Assembly: GCA_028869615.1 (NCBI GenBank)
Contig: JAGWRQ010000130.1
Span: 1-6,132, forward strand
Direction: 5' to 3'
Length of the DNA stretch: 6,132 bases
DNA from: Candidatus Methylomirabilota bacterium
GTDB taxonomy: Bacteria > Methylomirabilota > Methylomirabilia > Methylomirabilales > Methylomirabilaceae
The position numbers and the translations under genes are program-made. Below the pieces are notes generated by a model. It made no database searches. It saw nothing but the letters and a program-made list of their open reading frames with translations, and was not told the DNA's origin. Positions 1 to 5,500 of the stretch are shown here, one piece after another (position 1 is the first letter of the stretch; the number at the start of each line of letters is the position of its first letter).

Positions 1-890
1 AGTCGGCTCCTCAGCTCGTGCAGCCGCTCCTGGGCGGCAGCCCTCGCCTGTTCCTGCTCCAGCTCGCGGATTCGCATGGCCTCCTGTTCGGCCTCCACGG
101 CCGCCATATCGGCCTGTACCGATTCCACCTCGCTCTGCGCAGTCAGAGCCAGATCCTGGAGCAGCGTCAGTTGTTGCCGCAACTGCTGCAACTCGGAGAA
201 CTTCACAAAGCCCTTGAGCTCAAGCGCCCGGTCCTGGTAGGCGCGATAGCGCTCCGCCTTGTTCGCTTGTCGCTTGAGGGAGTTCTTTTGCCGCTCTACC
301 TCGCGGATGATATCGCTCACCCGGAGCAGGTTCTGCTCCGCCGCCTCCAGCTTGGCGAGCGCGGACCTCTTCCTCACCTTATAGGTCATGATGCCGGCAG
401 CCTCCTCAATGAGGAGCCGCCGTTCGGCCGGCTTCGCGCCGACAATATCGCCGATATGGCCCTGTTCGATCAGGGCATACGGCTCAGCCCCTAGCCCGGT
501 ATCCAGGAATAGATCGGTAATATCGCGCAGCCGGCACGGAACGTGATTCAGGAGGTACTCGCTCTCACCGGAGCGGTACAATCGGCGGGTGACCGTCACC
601 TCGTGAAATTCCGTCGGGATGTTGCCATAGTTATCGGTAAAGATCAGCGAGACCTCCGCCATACCAAGCGGCTTCCGGACGCTGTTGCCGGCAAAGATCA
701 GGTCGTCCATTCGATCGCCACGCAACAGCTTCGCGCTCTGCTCGCCGAGGGCCCATCGGATCGCGTCGGAGAGGTTGCTCTTGCCGCAGCCGTTCGGACC
801 GACGATAGCCGTCACGCCGGGCTCGAAGGTCACCTCGACCTTCTCAGCAAACGATTTGAAGCCGAACGCGGTTAATCGCAGAAGCCGCAT
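1..890 (-). CDS. smc: Chromosome segregation protein SMC, N-terminal part (truncated by window edge)
   Basis: SMC proteins are ATPases that form long antiparallel coiled-coil dimers and, with ScpA/ScpB, organise and help segregate the chromosome. The 296 visible residues give the N-terminal half of the head. The protein begins MRLLRLTAFGFKSF, the usual SMC opening. Walker A is GPNGCGKSN at 31-39, followed by the conserved segment with R57 (LLRG) and IFAG at 65-68. The Q-loop glutamine is Q143 in LIEQGHIGDI, and the conserved AKPAERR/IEEAAGI block is at 152-167. From about residue 166 the sequence becomes the charged, Glu/Arg/Gln-rich heptad pattern of the coiled coil and continues to the edge. 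Hinge, second coil, signature motif and Walker B lie outside the window. The ATG at 890 fits the family start, although its own ribosome binding site is weak. The gene lies downstream of rnc on the same strand, a common arrangement. Family assignment is very secure. Confidence 0.96.
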   Translation of the reverse strand, partial: MRLLRLTAFGFKSFAEKVEVTFEPGVTAIVGPNGCGKSNLSDAIRWALGEQSAKLLRGDRMDDLIFAGNSVRKPLGMAEVSLIFTDNYGNIPTEFHEVTVTRRLYRSGESEYLLNHVPCRLRDITDLFLDTGLGAEPYALIEQGHIGDIVGAKPAERRLLIEEAAGIMTYKVRKRSALAKLEAAEQNLLRVSDIIREVERQKNSLKRQANKAERYRAYQDRALELKGFVKFSELQQLRQQLTLLQDLALTAQSEVESVQADMAAVEAEQEAMRIRELEQEQARAAAQERLHELRSR

Positions 891-940
891 TGCCCGACAC
901 CACCATCAGCCAAGATCATGACCGGACTATGTTGACCCAC
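872..940 (-). CDS. Candidate 22-aa upstream reading frame overlapping the smc start
   Basis: A GTG at 940 is preceded by GAGGAGG (954-948) at a spacing of 7 bases, by far the best ribosome binding site in the rnc-smc gap. The frame runs 22 codons, ends in QCGFCD and stops with TAA at 874-872. It thus overlaps the first 19 bases of smc in a different frame. The smc ATG itself has only a weak GGTGG-like sequence upstream. A translated short frame could couple or gate smc translation. No similarity to a known leader peptide is recognised, and the strong site could be fortuitous. This is an inference from start signals only. Confidence 0.3.
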   Translation of the reverse strand: MGQHSPVMILADGGVGQCGFCD

Positions 941-947
941 GCTGATG

Positions 948-954
948 CCTCCTC
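948..954 (-). promoter_or_regulatory. Strong Shine-Dalgarno sequence (GAGGAGG) ahead of the smc upstream frame
   Basis: On the minus strand GAGGAGG lies 7 bases before a GTG (940) and 57 bases before the smc ATG (890). It is too far away to serve smc directly, so it points to the short upstream frame or to an unusual mRNA leader. Confidence 0.4.
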
Positions 955-985
955 AATCCGAGCCCAACCGAGATAAGATGGTGAC

Positions 986-1015
986 ACCCTACCAGATCCG
1001 GTATATCCCTGTCAA
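986..1015 (-). promoter_or_regulatory. Candidate sigma-70 type promoter for smc
   Basis: On the minus strand there is a perfect TTGACA (1015-1010), an 18-base spacer and TAGGGT (991-986), which keeps the TAnnnT pattern of a -10 box. Transcription would start near 979. The smc leader would be about 90 bases and would include the GAGGAGG site. smc may therefore have its own promoter besides read-through from rnc. The -10 match is only moderate. Confidence 0.4.
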
Positions 1016-1033
1016 GAAAAATACAAGACACAG

Positions 1034-1058
1034 TAGTTAGTCAATGGAGTGACTACTA
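1034..1058 (-). other. Imperfect hairpin spanning the rnc stop codon
   Basis: The arms 1034-1043 and 1050-1058 can pair over nine base pairs with one bulged base (1037) and a six-base loop. The hairpin covers the rnc TAA (1039-1037). A run of five T on the minus strand (1021-1017) follows about 12 bases further on. That distance is too long for a canonical intrinsic terminator, and the stem is AT-rich. It might act as a weak terminator or as a 3' structure on the rnc message. Confidence 0.25.
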
Positions 1059-1771
1059 GATATTGTGGATAAACTGTTCGGTAGGGAAGTGAGGGCATTT
1101 CGAGCAGCCTCTCGTTCGGCTGCTTGCCGGTTTCGTCCCTTGCCCTTTGCAATCGGTGACCGTCCGACTTTCACCTCAACCTCGAACGTCGGAGCATGAG
1201 CGCTGCCGGACCGGCGAATGAGACGATAACGGGGGGTTGCGCGAAGGAGCGATTGAGCGAGTTGTTGCAAGGCAGTTTTCGGATCGAGGGTCAACCGTTC
1301 CCTTTCAAGGGTTCTGAGGCTGGCCTCTCGCGCCAGATTGCGGATCACCTCAGCGCCGCCGTCCAGGTAGATTGCCCCTATCACAGCCTCGAAGGCACTT
1401 GAGAGGACTCTTGTCTTTTGCCTCCCCCCGGTCAACTCTTCTCCTTTGCTCAATAGGAGCAATGGCGCAAGGCCGTAGAACTGCGCCATGTCGGCCAGTG
1501 CAGCGGCGCTTACGAGGTTTGCTCGACGCTGGGTGAGTTCACCTTCCGAGGCGGTCGGAAGCAGGGAGACGAGCGCGTCACTCACATAGAGACTCCAGAC
1601 TGCATCCCCCAGGAACTCAAGCCGCTGGTAGCGCAGACGGACGTCCGCCTGCGAGGGATCGGTAGAGGAGGGGTGGGTCAACGCAGCTTGAAGGAGCGTC
1701 CGGTCTCGGAACCGATGGCCGCAGAAGGAAGGAGGAAGGGATTGCGCAGCCGCCTGTGAGGATATCATCAT
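1037..1771 (-). CDS. rnc: Ribonuclease III
   Basis: RNase III cleaves double-stranded RNA in the cytoplasm, for example during rRNA precursor processing and mRNA turnover, and works as a homodimer. The 244-aa length is typical. The nuclease domain covers about residues 12-155, with the signature RLEFLGDAV at 50-58. Catalytic acidic residues E52 and D56 correspond to E. coli E41 and D45; E76 corresponds to E65 and E128 to E117. The position equivalent to E. coli D114 is serine (S125, in VLSSAFEAVIGA), and the E. coli E38 position is Q49. The double-stranded RNA binding domain begins at DPKT (163-166) and ends with the usual lysine/alanine-rich helix (about 207-231). The start is bounded by an in-frame TAG two codons upstream. 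ATG 1771 and the adjacent ATG 1768 are both possible, and neither has a good ribosome binding site. smc follows on the same strand. The family call is secure. Confidence 0.96.
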   Translation of the reverse strand: MMISSQAAAQSLPPSFCGHRFRDRTLLQAALTHPSSTDPSQADVRLRYQRLEFLGDAVWSLYVSDALVSLLPTASEGELTQRRANLVSAAALADMAQFYGLAPLLLLSKGEELTGGRQKTRVLSSAFEAVIGAIYLDGGAEVIRNLAREASLRTLERERLTLDPKTALQQLAQSLLRATPRYRLIRRSGSAHAPTFEVEVKVGRSPIAKGKGRNRQAAEREAARNALTSLPNSLSTISSSHSID

Positions 1772-1856
1772 AGGCTACGGATAGCATAGTTGCTGCGTCG
1801 GGTCAATGCAGCGAATGACGTATTGCGTGTCGCGATCCGGATGGGACGTGAGCCTT

Positions 1857-1879
1857 GCGGGGGAATCCGTGCCCCCAGC
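1857..1879. repeat. GC-rich inverted repeat (GGGGG/CCCCC hairpin)
   Basis: GGGGG at 1859-1863 faces CCCCC at 1872-1876 across an eight-base loop. Two further GC pairs extend the stem if one A (1877) is bulged. No T-tract follows on either strand, so it is not an intrinsic terminator. It could be a leader structure of a transcript from this region or have no role. Confidence 0.3.
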
Positions 1880-1928
1880 TATAGACTGAGGCCTACTGGA
1901 TCGGATGTCGACGCCTCCGGTGGTCGAT

Positions 1929-1964
1929 GTTTCAGAATGAAACCGAGTGAAACATCCCGTTTCA
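1929..1964. promoter_or_regulatory. Cluster of four GTTTCA/TGAAAC half-sites (candidate operator)
   Basis: Within 36 bases there are GTTTCA (1929-1934), TGAAAC (1938-1943), TGAAAC (1948-1953) and GTTTCA (1959-1964). They form two inverted pairs with 3- and 5-base spacers, and the two inner copies are in direct orientation 10 bases apart, about one helical turn. A fifth exact copy, TGAAAC, lies at 2020-2025. Such phased half-sites are typical of binding sites for dimeric regulators. The cognate protein is unknown. The cluster lies between divergent genes and could act on either. Confidence 0.45.
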
Positions 1965-2072
1965 TTTGGAAGTAACTTCTCGCATCTAATCCTCTCCTTC
2001 TCTTGGCTTGGCCCTATCGTGAAACACAATAAACACGCCCGGTTAGAGCAACCTGCCACCAAGATTTCCGTT

Positions 2073-2089
2073 TTGGCATGCCGCTTGTT
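2073..2089 (+). promoter_or_regulatory. Sigma-54-like (-24/-12) promoter candidate
   Basis: The sequence TTGGCATGCCGCTTGTT follows the consensus YTGGCACGNNNNTTGCW except for T instead of C after TGGCA and T instead of C in the -12 GC. The spacing of the GG and TTG elements is exact. A start near base 2100 would give a leader of about 48 bases to the regulator ATG. The broken -12 doublet weakens the case. The half-site cluster upstream would sit at a plausible enhancer distance, about 135-170 bases. Confidence 0.3.
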
Positions 2090-2095
2090 AACAAG
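2084..2095. promoter_or_regulatory. 12-bp perfect palindrome CTTGTTAACAAG
   Basis: This exact inverted repeat overlaps the -12 element of the sigma-54-like site and lies 52 bases before the regulator start codon. A protein bound there would be placed to block transcription. It shares the GTTAA/TTAAC half with the palindrome at 2526-2535. The role is inferred from position only. Confidence 0.35.
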
Positions 2096-2137
2096 GACAG
2101 TTATCGGGAGAGAAGGCGAGTCAATCCCACAACGAGC

Positions 2138-2142
2138 GGAGG
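2138..2142 (+). promoter_or_regulatory. Ribosome binding site deciding the regulator start
   Basis: GGAGG lies five bases before ATG 2148. It favours this start over the in-frame ATG at 1947, which has no such site and would add 67 residues without recognisable domain character. Confidence 0.75.
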
Positions 2143-2147
2143 TGCGT

Positions 2148-2402
2148 ATGAGCACGAATAGCAAGGGATGGGTATACGACAACATTCTTATCGAACGCCT
2201 CGGTCTGACGCACCGGGAGGGAGAGGTGCTCGCTTGGGTCACTGATGGGAAGACCAATGCTGAGATCGGACTGATTCTCGACAGGAGCCCCCGGACCGTG
2301 CAGAAGCACCTGGAGCATATCTTCGAGAAGCTGGGAGTGGCAACGCGCACGGCGGCCGCTGTGCGCGCACTCAACCTGACCTCTTCTCAAGAGTCCCACT
2401 AG
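2148..2402 (+). CDS. Stand-alone LuxR/GerE-type DNA-binding protein
   Basis: This 84-aa protein is almost entirely a LuxR C-terminal (GerE) helix-turn-helix domain, so it is likely a cytoplasmic transcription regulator. Family residues are clear: LTxREGEVL at 20-28, GKTNAEI at 34-40, the recognition helix region with SPRTVQKHL at 47-55, then IFEKLGV at 58-64 and RTAAA at 67-71. There is no receiver, PAS, autoinducer-binding or ATPase domain; only some 18 residues precede the HTH. Single-domain proteins of this type are known, but how they sense signals is often unclear. GGAGG at 2138-2142 supports the start. The gene lies 168 bases upstream of the FecR-TPR-barrel gene in the same direction, so it could control that gene, itself, or both. 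It is too small for a specific name. Confidence 0.88.
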   Translation: MSTNSKGWVYDNILIERLGLTHREGEVLAWVTDGKTNAEIGLILDRSPRTVQKHLEHIFEKLGVATRTAAAVRALNLTSSQESH

Positions 2403-2525
2403 TCGTCTCCTTGCTCCAAGTGATCGGATGGAGTTGGTAGCCTCTTCGCTAGACCAAAGATCGTTGTGTTGTGGGCGTCGTTATTGGCTTGACATCGAGA
2501 CTCATTTCAGATAGTCGATCATGAA

Positions 2526-2535
2526 GTTAATTAAC
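2526..2535. promoter_or_regulatory. 10-bp perfect palindrome GTTAATTAAC
   Basis: This AT-rich inverted repeat covers the -35 region relative to TATAAT 2557-2562 and so is a possible operator of the downstream gene. Its half-site resembles the centre of CTTGTTAACAAG at 2084-2095. Short AT palindromes also occur by chance. Confidence 0.3.
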
Positions 2536-2556
2536 ATTGCGAAGCCAGTTCTCAGT

Positions 2557-2562
2557 TATAAT
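2557..2562 (+). promoter_or_regulatory. Perfect -10 box TATAAT close to the start codon
   Basis: TATAAT ends eight bases before ATG 2571. If used, transcription would begin about 2569, leaving almost no leader. The best -35 match, TTAACA at 2531-2536, has an overlong 20-base spacer. A TAG in the frame of the downstream gene (2562-2564) excludes any earlier start for that gene. Confidence 0.4.
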
Positions 2563-2570
2563 AGGACGCT

Positions 2571-5500
2571 ATGGGTCTCTGCCAGTTCTCAACCAGGCGC
2601 AGGATCCTTCTGCCCATCTTTTTCTGCTCGATCGTCTTGCTCCTGTTGGGTATCCGTGTCGCGATGGCCCAGGAAGCGGGGACGATCGTGAGCGTCGTGG
2701 GAAGGGTGGAGGTCTTTCGGGCCCGGCAGTGGCAACCGGTAGGGCTCCGTTACGCACTTGCACCCGGGGATGTAGTGAGGACAGGCCCGGGAAGTCGAGC
2801 GGCCATCCTCCTCTCAGACGACTCCCAGATCAAGGTCAACGCCAACAGTGCCCTGGAGATTACGGCGGTGATGCCGCCTCTGGGGAAACCTACCCGCGCT
2901 GCAGTCGGTCCTCTCCAGACGATCCTCAACCTGTTAAAAGGGGAGGTCTGGAGTTCAAGTCACGGCAGACCCTTTCAGATTCGGACGCCTGCGGCGACGG
3001 CAACCATTCGGGGAACAGAGTTCGATCTCGCCATCGGCCCCGGCAATGAATCCAGTCTTGCCGTGCTGGAGGGGGCAGTCGAATTTCGAAATCCTCAAGG
3101 AAGTGTCGTGGTGAGGGCCGGAGAAGCAGCAACAGCCAAGGTAGGCGAACCCCCAAGTAAGACCCTCCTCCTCAAGCCACTCGATGCGGTCCAATGGTCT
3201 CTTTACTACCCGGGAATAGTCAGCTTCCGGGACTATTCGCTGACCGGTGTCGCCCCGAATCTGCTCCCAGAACGGCTGGCCGATGCCGAACAGAGGGTGG
3301 TCTCCGGACCAGCGAATTCAGAGGCAAGGCTCACGCTGGGCGAGATCCTCTTCGATCTGGGAAGGCCCGTCGAGGCACAGAGGGAATTTGAGACAGCCCT
3401 GACCCTTGATCCGGGAAGCCTAAGAGCCCTCGCCGGTCTCGGGTGGGCCTACCTGATGGAGGGAAGGCTCCAGGAAGCCTTGGGGACGTTTCAGCGGGTA
3501 ACACCTTCTACCCTTTCGGCCCTCGTCGGACAGGCCAACACGCTGTATCGACTCGATCGCTTCGACGAGATGGAGGAGGTCATCGCTGAGGCCAAAGGCC
3601 GCTTCCCATCCTCCCCGCAACCCCCGACTCAGGCCGCGCTTCTCTATCTCATTCAGGGCCGGGTGGCCGAGGCGCGTCAGGAGCTGGAGCACGCCTTGGC
3701 CCTCGATCCCGGATACGCGCCGGCTCATGGCCTTCGCTCCAACATCGCGCTGGTTCGGAATGAGAAGGGGGTAGCGCATCAGGCGGCACTGCAGGCGATC
3801 ACAGCCAATCCATCCTCCGCCTCGTCCTACCTTGACCTCAGTCTGGCGCATCAAGCCGAGTTCCGCCTGGAGGAGGCGCTTGCAGCGGCCAGGAAGGCAC
3901 TGGAACTGGAGCCCGACAATCCCATAGCCATGATCCAGGTAAGCCGCCTCCTCTTTGGTCTCGGGAACCTCTCCGAGGCATTGAGCATGGCCGAGGAGGC
4001 GCGTCGAAGGGCGCCCCAGGATCCTCATATCACGAGCACATGGGGCTTCCTTGTGTTGGCTCAGGGGAAGGTCCACGAGGCCTTGGCCGCCTTTGATCAG
4101 GCGATCGAGCAGGATTCCACCCGCGGGGAGCCCCATCTGGGCAGGGGCCTGGCGCTCTTCAGGCAGAATAAGACAGATGAAGCGGTCCAGGAGATGCGGA
4201 TAGCCACCCTCCTGGAGCCCAAGGTCTCACTTTTTTGGAGCTATCTGGGGAAGGCGCTCTATGAGGTGAAGCGCTACCCGCAAGACGGCGATCCCCTTGC
4301 CGTCGCCAAACAACTGGATCCGAAGGATCCAACGCCCTGGTTCTATGACGCCATCCGCAAGCAAAGCATCAATCGGCCGGTCGAAGCGCTGGAGGATCTA
4401 CAACGATCGATCGAGTTGAACGACAATCGGGCGGTCTACCGGTCACGCTTGTTGCTGGATCAGGATCTGGCCGCGCGCGGCGCGACGCTTGCCCGGATTT
4501 ACAATGAACTGGGATACCAGCAACGCGCGTTGGCTGAAGGCTGGCAAGCGCTCACCGTTGATCCGGCCAACTACTCGGCCCATCGGTTTCTGTCCGACTC
4601 CTATGCCGCCTTGCCCCGCCACGAGATCGCCAGAGTCAGCGAGTTGCTCCAATCTCAGCTCCTGCAACCGATCAGCATCACCCCGGTGCAGCCGCAACTG
4701 GCAGAGAGCAATCTCTTCATCCTGGACCGTGCGGGGCCGCAAGACCCCTCTTTGAACGAGTTCAATCCTCTCTTTGTTCGGGATCGCTTTGCGCTCTTGG
4801 CTTCTGGGATTGCAGGTCAACAAGACACGACCGGCGATGAGGTTGTCCACTCAGCAGTTTGGGGACCTGTCTCTTACAGCCTGGGACAATTCCACGACAA
4901 AACGAATGGATTCCGGAACAACAACGATCTGAGGCAGGATATCTGGAATGCTTTTGTCCAGGCGAGCCTCACACCCAGCACCAGCGCACAGATCGAATAT
5001 CGGTTCACCGATACCCACAAGGGGGATCGAGACTTCCGCTTCTTGGGGGACTTTCTGCCCAACCTTCGGCAGGAGCGAGAAACACATTCGGCGCGACTCG
5101 GTCTTCATCACGCATTCTCTCCCCGTTCCGATCTGATCACCTCCTTTATCTACAAGCACGCAGACAATGATCTGCGAGATCGACCCTTTCCTTTCTTGGG
5201 GCTCGATTCTGCGGAAAAGGAGAATGGCTATCTCGGCGAGGTCCAGCACCTGTTCCGATCCGACCCATTGCACGTAATCAGTGGCCTTGGACATGTGACA
5301 CTAGAGCGTAGGGAGACAGATACCCTTGATATTGAGCCACTGGGAAAGTTCGCCACAGTCGACACAAAGGGTAGGCATCATACCAACCTGTACGTCTACT
5401 CCCTCATTAACTATTTCAAATGGGCCACGGTGACGGTTGGCGTAAGCGTCGATTTCTTCAGAAGTAAGATCGTGGATCGTGACCAGGTCAACCCGAAGTT

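Larger units (their letters stand above)
1772..2147. other. Divergent intergenic region between rnc and the LuxR-type regulator gene
   Basis: These 376 bases contain no recognisable gene. Open frames on both strands exist, but their translations look random and match no family. The region must hold the start signals of rnc (minus) and of the small regulator (plus). Visible structure comprises a GC-rich inverted repeat (1857-1879), a cluster of GTTTCA/TGAAAC half-sites (1929-1964 and 2020-2025), a sigma-54-like promoter (2073-2089) and a 12-bp palindrome (2084-2095). No convincing promoter was found for rnc. The best candidate is TATGCT about 11 bases before its ATG, without a good -35 box. 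Confidence 0.6.
2403..2570. other. Gap between the regulator and the FecR-TPR-barrel gene with promoter-like elements
   Basis: No gene and no convincing terminator is seen in these 168 bases. A perfect TTGACA at 2489-2494 has no good -10 partner (GATAGT at 2510-2515 is closest, with a short 15-base spacer). Further on are the palindrome at 2526-2535 and TATAAT at 2557-2562. The two genes could be cotranscribed or separately expressed. Confidence 0.5.

Noticed and set aside
1857..1879. Intrinsic terminator at the GC-rich hairpin
   Set aside because: No T-tract follows on either strand and no gene ends nearby.
1947..2147. N-terminal extension of the LuxR-type protein from ATG 1947
   Set aside because: The extra 67 residues show no domain character, there is no ribosome binding site at 1947, and GGAGG sits correctly before ATG 2148.
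1775..2374. Long minus-strand open frame overlapping the LuxR-type gene and intergenic region
   Set aside because: Its translation is Ser/Arg/Pro-rich and without a recognisable family; it is antisense to a clear GerE domain.
2521..2570. Start codon ATG at 2521 for the barrel gene
   Set aside because: It is in a different frame from the domain-bearing one, and an in-frame TAG at 2562-2564 blocks any upstream extension.
2591..2620. Tat signal motif (TRRRILL, residues 8-14)
   Set aside because: It loosely fits the twin-arginine pattern, but the core is very hydrophobic and barrel proteins are exported unfolded through Sec.
2571..2670. Lipoprotein signal peptide
   Set aside because: Cysteines at residues 4 and 19 are not in a lipobox; AMA before Q34 fits signal peptidase I.
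3420..5294. Several minus-strand open frames antisense to the barrel gene (for example 3420-4136, 4443-4850, 4851-5294)
   Set aside because: The plus-strand frame is continuous with FecR, TPR and barrel features throughout; the antisense products look like shadows of GC-biased codons.
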